Assembly: GCA_023428645.1 (NCBI GenBank) | Contig: JAEYXD010000117.1 | Span: 1-17,288, forward strand | Direction: 5' to 3' | DNA length: 17,288 bases | Source of the DNA: Pseudomonadota bacterium | Lineage (GTDB): Bacteria; Pseudomonadota; Gammaproteobacteria; Steroidobacterales; Steroidobacteraceae | Shown: positions 1 to 7,767 of the stretch, piece after piece | How positions within the stretch are numbered: the stretch's first letter is position 1 | Layout: each line of letters starts with the position of its first letter | The notes under the pieces: generated by a model | Database searches by the model: none | Seen by the model: only the letters and a program-made list of their open reading frames with translations | Told to the model about the DNA's origin: nothing | Program-made: the position numbers and the translations under genes

Positions 1-1
1 G

Positions 2-94
2 GCCAATGCGGCTACCTCTACGGAGGATGACCGCCCGGTCTGCTTCACCTTCCTGGGTGAGGATGGCCGCTTTTGCGAGCCGTCGAGATGTTGA
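2..94 (+). CDS. Possible C-terminal end of a truncated gene (partial)
   Basis: One forward frame is open from the left edge to a TGA at 92-94. It reads about 30 residues, ending in RPVCFTFLGEDGRFCEPSRC. The acidic, two-cysteine tail looks protein-like rather than random, but I do not recognise the family. It runs directly into the start of the istA-like fragment (ATG at 88), so its last codons may come from the mobile element and the original gene may be cut here. The frame is short enough to be open by chance. It is listed because nothing else explains these bases. Confidence 0.25.
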   Translation, partial: ANAATSTEDDRPVCFTFLGEDGRFCEPSRC

Positions 95-281
95 CCCAGG
101 AGCAGGCGGGTGGAGATCAACGTTCTAAAGCGACAAGGGCTCGATTCGGCAGATCATGCGAGAGACGGGGCTGTCGCGTAAGACGGTACGAAAGTATCTG
201 CGCGGTGTGGCGAAGGCGAAAGCGAAGTACGGGCCGCGCGAAGCGCGGCCATGCAAGCTCGATCCATTCAAGTCCTATCTG
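88..281 (+). pseudogene. istA: IS21-family transposase (istA) N-terminal fragment, frameshifted
   Basis: Read with frame changes, the stretch gives the conserved start of IS21-type IstA. MLTQEQA is encoded from the ATG at 88. After one extra base at 109, VEINVLKRQG follows from 110. After a second frame change near 139-144, SIRQIMRETGLSRKTVRKYL follows, then YGPREARPCKLDPFKSYL to 281. The Q-GxSIRQIxRxTGLSRxTVRKYL segment is the helix-turn-helix that binds the element's ends in this family. The DDE catalytic domain and the istB helper ATPase gene are absent, and the frame continues into unrelated sequence. With two frameshifts and only about 60 of roughly 500 residues left, it cannot encode an active transposase. 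No terminal inverted repeat was identified. Confidence 0.8.
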
Positions 282-443
282 TCTTGGTTCTTCGTGGTCT
301 TGCGTCCGTGCGTCGTTTCATTCGCGGTTGCTTTCGCCATCAAAGATCACGACCTTATCCGCCGGTCTCATGCACCCAAGGCACACTCGCTCCATCAGGA
401 GCGCCAGTGATGATTGCGGGTCGCGGAGTGCTCTGACCCGCAG
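282..443. other. Intergenic remnant without a recognisable gene; contains a 7-bp inverted repeat
   Basis: This stretch separates the istA fragment from the terminator of the minus-strand operon. Short open frames on both strands show no recognisable domain, and none has a convincing ribosome-binding site. It contains a perfect inverted repeat, GCGGGTC (416-422) and GACCCGC (435-441), with a 12-base spacer, immediately beyond the T-run of the neighbouring terminator. It may be degraded mobile-element DNA, but no transposase similarity continues past 281. Confidence 0.5.
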
Positions 444-480
444 AAAAAGTGCTCCGGCGCCCTCGCACAGACGCCGGAGC
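444..480 (-). terminator. Rho-independent terminator of the sigma/FecR/TonB-receptor operon
   Basis: On the minus strand a perfect 9-bp GC-rich stem, GCTCCGGCG and CGCCGGAGC (arms at 472-480 and 451-459, 12-base loop), is followed by AC and five Ts (448-444). It lies 13 bases past the stop codon of the last gene of the operon (494). Stem strength, T-run and position all fit an intrinsic terminator. Confidence 0.85.
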
Positions 481-493
481 GGGGCAAGGTGAC

Positions 494-970
494 TCAGGTC
501 TTCGCGCGTTGTGTATAGCGCTTCGTATCAGGATCATCCGTGTGCAAGGTAGTGATCAGGGACTGGATCTTCCCGTTCGCGATGACGGCTTCCTTCGTCG
601 CTGCGACCCGAGTAACTCCAACCGCTCGAATCGCATTGCTCGTCAGCGTGACGTTGAAGCGCGAAATTTCACGTTGGGACTTCACCGATCCCAGCTCGAT
701 CTTCCCGTTCGAACCCAGCAACGTGCGCTGCAACCGCGCGATCTGACAGTCACGATCGCTCTGCTGTTTCGGACAGGAAGCATCGCGCTGCGGCATGACG
801 AAATCCGCGGAAAACAACTCGCGCAACCGCCTCGGGTCGTTGCCGTTGATCGCGGCAACGAATTCCTTCACGACCGGCGATGTAACGTCCTGCGCAGCCG
901 CGATCGACGGCATCACGAGGACGGTGAGACCGACGAATGCAATGCTTGCACTCTTCGTGCGTACCTTCAT
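494..970 (-). CDS. Exported NTF2/SnoaL-like protein, function unknown
   Basis: The product has 158 residues. The start is set at the ATG at 970 because GAGGAG lies 7 bases upstream. An in-frame GTG at 985 would overlap the preceding gene and place that Shine-Dalgarno inside the coding region. Residues 1-26 form a Sec signal peptide (basic start, hydrophobic core, cleavage after IAAA). The mature part begins DVTSPVVKEFVAAINGNDPRRLRELFSADFVMP, a helix pattern typical of NTF2-like cone folds such as SnoaL, where small proteins bind or convert small ligands. The later part is rich in beta-type segments (GKIELGSVKSQREISRFNVTL). Two cysteines (in SCPKQQSDRDC) could form a disulfide in the periplasm. 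It is the last gene of the operon, 11 bases after the OmpA-like gene and just before the terminator. The fold is a moderate-confidence call and the substrate is unknown. Confidence 0.65.
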   Translation of the reverse strand: MKVRTKSASIAFVGLTVLVMPSIAAAQDVTSPVVKEFVAAINGNDPRRLRELFSADFVMPQRDASCPKQQSDRDCQIARLQRTLLGSNGKIELGSVKSQREISRFNVTLTSNAIRAVGVTRVAATKEAVIANGKIQSLITTLHTDDPDTKRYTQRAKT

Positions 971-981
971 GACAAAGCTCC

Positions 982-1848
982 TCACGGGATCACTCTGATC
1001 GTTGCGCGCCGCAGCTCGTAATCCCGCACGCCGTTCGCGTGCTCAGGCTCCTCTTTCCACGTGACCTTCACAATGTCGCGCGGCACTTGGAAGAACTCGA
1101 AAATGTCCGCGATCTTTTCAGCGCGCGCTTTACCGAGTCCAGCCTCCTCGATGGCGCGCTGACCATTGGAGAGAATCGTCGCGCCACGATAGCCGACGAT
1201 CTCCACGCGCGAGGCCCGGACGTCGACCGCGTACTGGGCGGCCTGATCCACAGTGCGCTGCTCGACCGGGAACGGCAGGTAATTGGAGTCGAAGAAGTAC
1301 TTGATCTCGTATTCCACCGGCTTGCGCGCGGCGACCTGCTCCTGATACGCCTTGGCCTGCGCTTCCCGGCTGAGATTCGGTCCACGATTGCGCTGCAGCG
1401 CCGTGGTTTCGCGCGGGCCCGGCGGATCACCGTCGGGTCCGATCGGTCGCGGCCCTTTCGTGCGGAAACCTTCGCCCGGCACGAGCTTGCCGCACTCAGG
1501 CTCGACGTCGACCAGGGGCGACAATTTCGCGTCGCGCAGGACGATGCCGCCGCAGATGCGCGGCTCGTCGGACACGGTGCCCTCGACGAGCACGCGATGC
1601 CGGACCATTGGCGAGAACGGATAACTCTCGTTGCCGCCGCCGCGACCCGTCTGCACCGTCAAGTAGTAACGCTCGCCTTCGTACTCCGCCACCCAGCACG
1701 GAACATCGAGCGTATCCATCACGACCGGACAGGCAATGAAGTTACGTTGCGTTGGCGGCGCCTTCAGCCCTTGTCGATCTGAGTCCGCGACGGCCATGCC
1801 GAACATCAGCGGCAACATTGCAGCTGCCGTTACTCGAATGCGAATCAT
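982..1848 (-). CDS. Exported protein with a diverged OmpA-like C-terminal domain
   Basis: The product has 288 residues. The chosen ATG at 1848 has AAGGAG 6 bases upstream; a longer frame from a TTG at 1875 would overlap the cytochrome gene. Residues 1-21 are a signal peptide ending AVA. A middle region (about 30-125) has four cysteines (about 40, 51, 99, 119) that could make two disulfides, followed by a Pro/Gly-rich linker (about 125-155). The C-terminal part (about 179-288) follows the OmpA-family pattern: an IKYFFDSNYLPF strand, a helix, VEIVGYRG, then LGKARAEKIADIFEFFQVP and a final RRATIRV strand. OmpA domains usually bind peptidoglycan through Asp and Arg. Here the GHTD-type Asp is replaced (VGYRGA), while Arg residues remain. 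The gene starts 23 bases after the cytochrome gene. Likely periplasmic or associated with the outer membrane. Confidence 0.65.
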   Translation of the reverse strand: MIRIRVTAAAMLPLMFGMAVADSDRQGLKAPPTQRNFIACPVVMDTLDVPCWVAEYEGERYYLTVQTGRGGGNESYPFSPMVRHRVLVEGTVSDEPRICGGIVLRDAKLSPLVDVEPECGKLVPGEGFRTKGPRPIGPDGDPPGPRETTALQRNRGPNLSREAQAKAYQEQVAARKPVEYEIKYFFDSNYLPFPVEQRTVDQAAQYAVDVRASRVEIVGYRGATILSNGQRAIEEAGLGKARAEKIADIFEFFQVPRDIVKVTWKEEPEHANGVRDYELRRATIRVIP

Positions 1849-1871
1849 GTGGATCTCCTTGAACTCTCGAT

Positions 1872-3491
1872 TCAAAGCACCGACAGGAAATTGATGAGAT
1901 CCTGCCGCTCGGTATCGGTCAGCTTCATGTCGAAGCGCGCGTTGTAGAAGTCGACGACATCGCCGATCGTCTTCGCCGAACCGTTCGAGAAGTACGGCGC
2001 TCGAGCGCTCATCGCGCGCATCGGCTGCATGACGAGCGAACCAATGTCATGACAGAGTCCCGTGAGCAGTGCGCGCCCCGGATCGTGGGTATAGACGACG
2101 CGACCGGCAAACGGATGCGGACGAGCACTGGCCTTGCAGGTGAGCTTGAAGAGCGGCAGATGATCGTTCTTCAGGACGTCACCCATGTCGGCCCAAGGGC
2201 GATTGTTGACACCAAGATCCATCACGCCCGGGGCGAAGTCATTGCCGGTGAGGTGCACGCTATGACAGATCACGCACGTGCGCTTGTATGGATTGCCCAT
2301 GCCGATCGAGTTGAACCCGGTGACATCGCTGATCCAGATCGGGCGCTCGAGGAAAATGTCGTTGCCGCGTGCAACTGAGGCACGGAATTCTTCTTGGGCA
2401 GTCTTCGGCTTGTCGTTGCGCCATGCTTCGAAATCGAGAAACGTGACCGATCGCCAGTTATTGCCGTTGATGATCGATTGTCCCTTTTGCAGCGCCATCG
2501 GCCCGAGCGCCGGTGGGCCGTTCGGTTCCGTCAGCGAACCCGCGACATTGTGGAAGTCCTGTGCGGAGTACACCTGCAGTTCGAATTCCTTGATTTTCTG
2601 AATCATGGACGGCGTGAGCTGCCCCTCCTTGCCGCCCATGTGAATGGACATGGCATCGTCCATCTGGCTCTCGAGCGTGTCGGCACGGCCGTCCGCCATG
2701 ATCGGCAAGCCGACGTGCTCGCCCGTCAGCGGATCGTTCGGCAGCGGAACGCCAGTCTTGTTGTTGAAACGACCCGACAGATCGTAGGAAGGGTCGATGA
2801 CATAGCGCAGGTTCGTTGTCGGGCGCACACGTCGATAGACAGAGATGCGCGGATCCTTGCTTTTCAAGCCATAGGTCGGATCCGTGTTGCAGCCGGTTGG
2901 ATCGCGGACCACTTCGATCGTGAACTCGGGCTCCTTGGCGGACCACTGATCGAATGGCTTCTTGTATGGCCATGGATGTGCGATGCGAATCAGTCCGTGC
3001 TCGAGCAGCATCGAGTGCGATGACTTCTCCTCCTGAGGCTTGCTCGGGCAGTCGGACCCGTCGACGGCCGCGAACAGCGGGTCTTTCCCGTTGGTCTCCT
3101 CCCAGCGCTTCTGAACCGTGGCTACCGAGAGACTGAAACCGTCGGCAGGCTGGTGACACGTCACGCACGCGCGGCCGTTTCCGCCGATCGGCTCGAAGAA
3201 GGGGTGCCCTTTCGTCTCGATCGGCCCGGAGGCATTGATGATGCCCACCGAGCCGTTCGGGTTCTTGATCGACATCGTCTGCGGCATGACACGGCCGTCG
3301 CCGGCATCCCACCAGGTCGGCTCCTCGGTGTACGCGGGCAACTCCAGATGCGTGGAATCGGCGCGCGATTGCAGCAGTGGCAGCAGCGCGGCGGTTACGC
3401 CCGCCGCGACAGTCACGGCTGCGGCTACACGCGCGGCGAGCAGCGGTTTCTTCGCAAACAAGATGGCATCTCGAAATTTCTGAAAGCTCAT
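1872..3491 (-). CDS. MauG/cytochrome-c-peroxidase-like two-heme c-type cytochrome
   Basis: The product has 539 residues. The N-terminus has a long basic stretch and a hydrophobic segment (about 20-42), acting as signal peptide or membrane anchor. Two c-type heme motifs are visible: CVTCH (109-113), within NGRACVTCHQPADGFS, and CVICH (406-410). The C-terminus, ARAPYFSNGSAKTIGDVVDFYNARF (split here as ARAPYFSNGSAK, 497-507, then TIGDVVDFYNARF), matches the conserved end of the diheme peroxidase/MauG superfamily (xGPYxHNGSxxTLxxVxxFYN). Heme attachment requires the periplasm. Family members reduce peroxide or carry out high-valent-iron oxidations. The spacing between hemes (about 297 residues) is far wider than in classical bacterial cytochrome c peroxidases, so the substrate cannot be named. 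An AAGGA ribosome site precedes the ATG, 15 bases after the TonB receptor gene. Co-transcription suggests action on what the receptor imports, or a redox role linked to it. Confidence 0.8.
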   Translation of the reverse strand: MSFQKFRDAILFAKKPLLAARVAAAVTVAAGVTAALLPLLQSRADSTHLELPAYTEEPTWWDAGDGRVMPQTMSIKNPNGSVGIINASGPIETKGHPFFEPIGGNGRACVTCHQPADGFSLSVATVQKRWEETNGKDPLFAAVDGSDCPSKPQEEKSSHSMLLEHGLIRIAHPWPYKKPFDQWSAKEPEFTIEVVRDPTGCNTDPTYGLKSKDPRISVYRRVRPTTNLRYVIDPSYDLSGRFNNKTGVPLPNDPLTGEHVGLPIMADGRADTLESQMDDAMSIHMGGKEGQLTPSMIQKIKEFELQVYSAQDFHNVAGSLTEPNGPPALGPMALQKGQSIINGNNWRSVTFLDFEAWRNDKPKTAQEEFRASVARGNDIFLERPIWISDVTGFNSIGMGNPYKRTCVICHSVHLTGNDFAPGVMDLGVNNRPWADMGDVLKNDHLPLFKLTCKASARPHPFAGRVVYTHDPGRALLTGLCHDIGSLVMQPMRAMSARAPYFSNGSAKTIGDVVDFYNARFDMKLTDTERQDLINFLSVL

Positions 3492-3506
3492 TGATCTATT
3501 CCTTGT

Positions 3507-6500
3507 CTAGAAGCCCACTCGTACGCCCGCGCGATAGGCGCGACCGATTTCGTCGATGTACGAACCACTGTTGAGCGGATACGGCGGCTCGCGGTCGAAG
3601 ACGTTGTTCACGCGCACGTAGAAGCTCGTACGGTCGGGCGCACCGAACGGTAGACGCCAGCTCAACGAAAGATTCGTGTAGTGGATCGGGTCGATCCCGC
3701 GAACATTCGTACCACTTGCGGAGATCTCGCCGAGCGTACGGGTGTTGTCGAGTTCGCCGCCGCTGTACCAGCGCCAATCGATCGTCGCGCTGAACGAGTC
3801 GAGCTCGTACGTCGCGAACAGGAACGCGCGCCAATCCGGCGCCGTATATTCTCCTGCGTTGTCGTTCTTAGCACCGCCGATGAACGCCGTCGTCGAATCT
3901 TCGAGCAAGTGCATCGCGAGCAGCCGCAGCCGCACGTCGCCTCTCGTCCACGACAGCAGACCATCGAGCGGAATTCGATACGCGAGTTCGACGTCGATGC
4001 CCGTGTTGTTCGTCCTGTCGAGGTTCTGATACTGACGACGGATGTTGTTGATCGTGCCCCCTGCGTCATAGTCGAGTGCGGCACAGAAGAGCGGGTTGCT
4101 CCGGAGCTGACACTCATCGACGATGTTCTGCTCCGACAAGAACGCGATCGCCCCGTCGATGTCGATCGAGTAGTAGTCGACCGATGCGCGCAGACGATCG
4201 GCCCAACTCGGCTCGTACACGATTCCGGCGGTGAACGTATCCGCCTTCTCGGGCGACAGTGTCGGATTGCCCGTCGTGCGAATCGTCGGGTTCAAGCGTG
4301 CGCCCGTGACTCGATCGACGAGATTCGTGGCCACCTGCACGCTGTTTGGCGTGAACAGCTCGCCGATGTTGCCCGCGCGAATGTCGCGCGATTGCGTGGC
4401 GCGCAGTCGCACCTCATCGGTGATCTCCCAGCTCGCGCCGACCTTCCACGTCGTCACGTCGCCAGATGAGCTGTAGTCCGTGTAGCGGCCAGCGACCTGC
4501 AGGTCGACGCGCTGCGCGAACGGCAGATCCAGGGCAAGCGGCACGATCGCCTCTGCAAAGATTTCCTGGACATCCACCTTGCCGGCGCTCGGCTTACGGT
4601 TCGTGGTCTGCCACAGGTCGGCCAGCGAATCCGCGTCGACGACCGCGGTCAACTTGTCTTCTCGGTACTCGATGCCGGTCGCGATTCCGACCCGGCCCGC
4701 CCAAGTCGAGAACGGCTCGCCATTCAAGGTCACGGCCGCGACGGTCTGGCTCATCTCGATATCGAGACTGGAGGTGCCGGTGACGTAGTCGATCGCGGCC
4801 TGCGACGGCGACCCTTCGCCGAACAGATTGAACGGCACGCACGCGGGATCGTCGTTGGTCGTGATCGCATCGATATTGATTCGACAGACGATGTTCCCCG
4901 CACCGTCGAACACTGCATCGACTGCGCGATTGAACCTAATAGAATGAATATTGCCGATGCGACGCTGTTGGAACTCCGACTCGCCGTACTGCACGTACGC
5001 GGACCACTTCCAGTCATCGCCGATGCCGCCCTCGCCGCCGAGCACGCCGCGCACGATCTTCGGCGCGCCGTCCTCGGTTCGGAAATTACCCATGCCGGGA
5101 TCCCGGAACGAACGACCCAGCGGGAAACAGGTGATGTTCGCAGCGATCATCGCGTCGCGCACCTGCGCCGGCAGGAATGCATTGTCGCGCGAGACACCGA
5201 TGTTGCCGAGATTCGTTCCCGTATATCCGGTGCGCGTGCAATTCACGTTCGTGAGGCTGCCGTTGTTGCGGCCCGGCACGGCTTCGCCCTCGGAGATCGA
5301 ACGCGCGTACGACACCTCGCCGAACACATTCACGGAGTCCGTCAGCGCGTAGTCGAGATGCGCGAGAAACGAATACCGCTCGAGCGGATAGACCTGGTGA
5401 CCGCCCGGCGCGCTCGACTCGAACTCGTTTTGCGTGCCGCCGATCATGAAATTGCGATACACGGTGCCGTAGCCGAACGGCCGTGTTTGCCCATTCGGAA
5501 GAAACTCGGTGCCGCGCAACGGACCCGCAGTGATCAGACCGCCGGGCGCGACATCCGCGCGACGCACGTCGGACGCGTAGATCAATCCGGGCTGGCCGTA
5601 GCCCACTTGTCCGGGCGTGGCGAAGTTCGTGTTGCCCACGCTGCCGCGCCGCGCCCAGGGGCGCGACGTGTACGGCGGCTGGAAGCTCTCGAGGCCGTCC
5701 TCCTTCGAGTATTCGGCGCCGGCGATGATGTGACCGCGTCCGCCGGCGAAGTCGGTCCCGCCAGCAACCGAGGCAAGAAAGCTCTCGGCGTCTCCGTACT
5801 CCGAGATGCCGCCTTGCACGTTGCTACGCATCCCGTCGAGCTTCGTGTCCAGGATGAGATTCACGACGCCAGCGACCGCGTCCGAGCCCCATGAGGCGGA
5901 CGCGCCACCTGTCACGATGTCGGTGCGAGCGACGAGCGTCGTCGGAATGACGTTGAGGTCGACCGTGCCGTCACTGAACGTCGGCACGTGGCGTCGACCA
6001 TCGACGAGCGTCAGCGTGCGGGACTGACCAATCGAGCGGAGATTCGCGAATGCCTGGCCGGTTTGCGGCTGCGACGCGACCGCGAACTGTGGCATTTGTG
6101 ACAGCGCATCGGACAACGTCACAGGCGCGGTCGCGAGCAACTCCTCCTGCTGCAGAATCGTCTCCGGCGTCGGCGCTGCGAATCCGGTCTCGGCAGATAC
6201 GCGCGAGCTCGTCACGGTGATTGTGTCGAGCAATTCGTCCGCACTGGCCGCCGCAGGCGAACTCCCAGCGGGGTTGCTCGGTGGCATTGGCGGAGCAGCG
6301 CTCGACTGTTGCGCGGCCAATACGAGGAGCGTACCGGCGGAGGTCACCTCGTACGTGAGTCCGGTGCCGCTCAAGATCTGCGTCAACGCATCCATCGCCG
6401 TCGCCGAGCCGGAAAACGAGTGACTCGCGCGACCTTCGACGACTTCACTCGTGAACAGAATCTCACGGTCGCTCTGGCGAGCGAATGCGCGCAGCGCATG

Positions 6501-6626
6501 ACTCAACTCCCCCGAGGGAATCTCGTAGCGCATTTTCGTTTCCGCCGCCTCGACCGACGGCGAGCAAAGAATGGCGACTGCAGCGGACACGGCAGAGCAG
6601 TGCGTCGCAAGAGCTACGCGTTTCAT
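3507..6626 (-). CDS. TonB-dependent outer-membrane receptor/transducer with N-terminal STN domain
   Basis: The product has 1039 residues. The ATG at 6626 is chosen because AGGGGG lies just upstream and a signal peptide (about 1-27, ending VEA) starts there. The frame extends 49 codons further upstream into fecR but that part looks like read-through. Residues about 33-103 are an STN (secretin/TonB short N-terminal) domain (IPSGELSHALRAFARQSDREILF). A linker leads to a TonB box, DTITVT (134-139). The plug follows, with LVDGRR, VDLNVIP and GGASASWGSDAVAGVVN. The rest is a large beta barrel ending in YRAGVRVGF, with the terminal Phe typical of outer-membrane proteins. STN receptors pass ligand-binding information to FecR-type proteins, and both fecR- and fecI-like genes sit directly upstream. 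It imports and senses an unknown ligand; nothing in the sequence proves iron or siderophore. Confidence 0.93.
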   Translation of the reverse strand: MKRVALATHCSAVSAAVAILCSPSVEAAETKMRYEIPSGELSHALRAFARQSDREILFTSEVVEGRASHSFSGSATAMDALTQILSGTGLTYEVTSAGTLLVLAAQQSSAAPPMPPSNPAGSSPAAASADELLDTITVTSSRVSAETGFAAPTPETILQQEELLATAPVTLSDALSQMPQFAVASQPQTGQAFANLRSIGQSRTLTLVDGRRHVPTFSDGTVDLNVIPTTLVARTDIVTGGASASWGSDAVAGVVNLILDTKLDGMRSNVQGGISEYGDAESFLASVAGGTDFAGGRGHIIAGAEYSKEDGLESFQPPYTSRPWARRGSVGNTNFATPGQVGYGQPGLIYASDVRRADVAPGGLITAGPLRGTEFLPNGQTRPFGYGTVYRNFMIGGTQNEFESSAPGGHQVYPLERYSFLAHLDYALTDSVNVFGEVSYARSISEGEAVPGRNNGSLTNVNCTRTGYTGTNLGNIGVSRDNAFLPAQVRDAMIAANITCFPLGRSFRDPGMGNFRTEDGAPKIVRGVLGGEGGIGDDWKWSAYVQYGESEFQQRRIGNIHSIRFNRAVDAVFDGAGNIVCRINIDAITTNDDPACVPFNLFGEGSPSQAAIDYVTGTSSLDIEMSQTVAAVTLNGEPFSTWAGRVGIATGIEYREDKLTAVVDADSLADLWQTTNRKPSAGKVDVQEIFAEAIVPLALDLPFAQRVDLQVAGRYTDYSSSGDVTTWKVGASWEITDEVRLRATQSRDIRAGNIGELFTPNSVQVATNLVDRVTGARLNPTIRTTGNPTLSPEKADTFTAGIVYEPSWADRLRASVDYYSIDIDGAIAFLSEQNIVDECQLRSNPLFCAALDYDAGGTINNIRRQYQNLDRTNNTGIDVELAYRIPLDGLLSWTRGDVRLRLLAMHLLEDSTTAFIGGAKNDNAGEYTAPDWRAFLFATYELDSFSATIDWRWYSGGELDNTRTLGEISASGTNVRGIDPIHYTNLSLSWRLPFGAPDRTSFYVRVNNVFDREPPYPLNSGSYIDEIGRAYRAGVRVGF

Positions 6627-6654
6627 GCATCCCCCTATTTTTCGAGCACGGTTG

Positions 6655-6669
6655 AGAACTTTGCGTTCT
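6655..6669. repeat. Short perfect dyad upstream of the TonB receptor start
   Basis: AGAAC (6655-6659) and GTTCT (6665-6669) form a perfect 5-bp inverted repeat with a 5-base spacer, 29 bases upstream of the receptor ATG. It could be an operator or a small mRNA hairpin. The length is close to what chance gives, so the call is weak. Confidence 0.25.
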
Positions 6670-6695
6670 TCTACCAATGCAAGACGTGGGACGCG

Positions 6696-6715
6696 CGCGG
6701 ACCCACGGGCCCGCG
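6696..6715 (-). other. GC-rich stem in the fecR-receptor gap
   Basis: A near-perfect palindrome (arms 6696-6704 and 6707-6715, one wobble pair in the minus-strand transcript) begins 11 bases after the FecR stop codon. No T-run follows on the minus strand, so it is not a standard terminator. It may lower read-through or protect the 3' end of the upstream mRNA, giving different levels of regulator and receptor. Confidence 0.4.
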
Positions 6716-6726
6716 TCAAATTTTGT

Positions 6727-7767
6727 TCAGCGAGCTTCGCGCTTTCGCGAGAGGTGCGTCGTGCCGTTGGCACCTACGCGCATTTCGAATTCAAAGTATT
6801 GCGCGAGAGCGCGGAGGAAGTTCTCCGGCTGGGATGTATAGAACATGCCGTTCACGCGCAATCGACGCAGGGCAGGATCCTCGATGCGGATCGGCGCCTG
6901 CATGTAGCGGTTCATTTCTTCGACCGCTTCATCCAAAGGCGTATCCTCGAACAGGATCTTTCCCTGGCGCCAGCTGACCGTTCTCTCGAGGTCGACTCGC
7001 TCGATCGTCGCCTCCCCCGTCGCACGGTCGATGGTCATCCGCTCTCCAGGTGCCAGCGTACGCGTCGTTGACTCATCGCTCGTGTTGGCCCCGGGTCCGA
7101 AGACATCCACCCTGCCCTCGATGAGGGTAACGATCAGGTTGCGCTCGTCCAGGCGGACATCGAACTCGGTGCCGACCGCGACGATCTCACGGCCGGCGCC
7201 ATTCACGGCGAATGGGCGCGCGGAGTCCTTAGCCACGCGAAAAAATGCACGTCCCGCGTCGATTTCTATCGCGCGACGAGCCTTGGAATACGTCACCTCG
7301 ACGCGCGAGCTCGTATCGAGCGAGATTTCCGAGCCATCTTGGAGCTGGACGGTCGAACGCTCACCGATCGCCGTCTGAAACACCGACGCGACGCCCCGCT
7401 CGGGGACGGCCGGCTCGCGCCATTGCATGGCGGCGAGAACGCCACCGAGTCCGACGAATGCCAGGACGGCCGCCGCACGCATCCTCAATCTACTCCGCCT
7501 CGTTCCTTGGCGAGCTGCGGCCGCACGATCGCGCATGGCGCGCAATCCGGGATGGGTCTTCGCTGCCGACTGCAGCGTACCTAAGCCGGTCTGCAGCAAC
7601 TCGAACGCCTTGGAATGCGCGGAATCGAGCTCGAGCCAGTGCTGGAACTGATCTCGCTCTGCCTGAGAACACTCCTCCGACCGCAACCGCGCGTCCCAAT
7701 AGGCGGCTCGCGCCGCAATGATTTTCGCGGCATCGTCTTCGCCCGATGAGCCGTTTGCCTCCGTCAC
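6727..7767 (-). CDS. fecR: FecR-family inner-membrane sigma-factor regulator
   Basis: The product has 346 residues. Residues about 17-58 form the cytoplasmic N-terminal FecR helix bundle (AAYWDARLRSEECSQAER...FQHWLELDSAHSKAFELL) that contacts the sigma factor. A single membrane helix follows at about 98-114. The periplasmic FecR domain (about 130-225) has the signature TAIGERSTVQLQDGSEISLDTSSRV and a GTEFDVR motif. The C-terminus (about 270-330, ILFEDTPLDEAVEEMNRY) looks like the STN-type fold that meets the receptor's signalling domain. The start is a GTG inside a GTGA overlap with the sigma gene stop, so the two are translationally coupled. It should hold or activate the sigma factor according to the receptor's ligand state. 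The symbol denotes the family, not a proven ferric-citrate role. Confidence 0.93.
   Translation of the reverse strand: MTEANGSSGEDDAAKIIAARAAYWDARLRSEECSQAERDQFQHWLELDSAHSKAFELLQTGLGTLQSAAKTHPGLRAMRDRAAAARQGTRRSRLRMRAAAVLAFVGLGGVLAAMQWREPAVPERGVASVFQTAIGERSTVQLQDGSEISLDTSSRVEVTYSKARRAIEIDAGRAFFRVAKDSARPFAVNGAGREIVAVGTEFDVRLDERNLIVTLIEGRVDVFGPGANTSDESTTRTLAPGERMTIDRATGEATIERVDLERTVSWRQGKILFEDTPLDEAVEEMNRYMQAPIRIEDPALRRLRVNGMFYTSQPENFLRALAQYFEFEMRVGANGTTHLSRKREAR

Noticed and set aside
1039..1782. 247-codon plus-strand open frame opposite the OmpA-like gene
   Set aside because: Antisense shadow; the minus-strand frame has a signal peptide, ribosome site and domain pattern.
3681..4469. 262-codon plus-strand open frame opposite the TonB receptor
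   Set aside because: Antisense shadow with no recognisable fold and no ribosome site.
4944..5894. 316-codon plus-strand open frame opposite the TonB receptor
   Set aside because: Antisense to a clearly coding barrel region; Arg/His/Ala-rich translation with no domain, as expected for a shadow frame in GC-rich DNA.
1872..6626. Rubber-oxygenase locus (RoxA-type cytochrome with TonB receptor)
   Set aside because: The pairing is suggestive, but heme spacing and length differ from RoxA and no specific signature was seen, so it stays only a comparison to test.
6627..6773. 49-codon extension of the TonB receptor into fecR
   Set aside because: It would put the signal peptide inside the protein; a ribosome site precedes the ATG at 6626.
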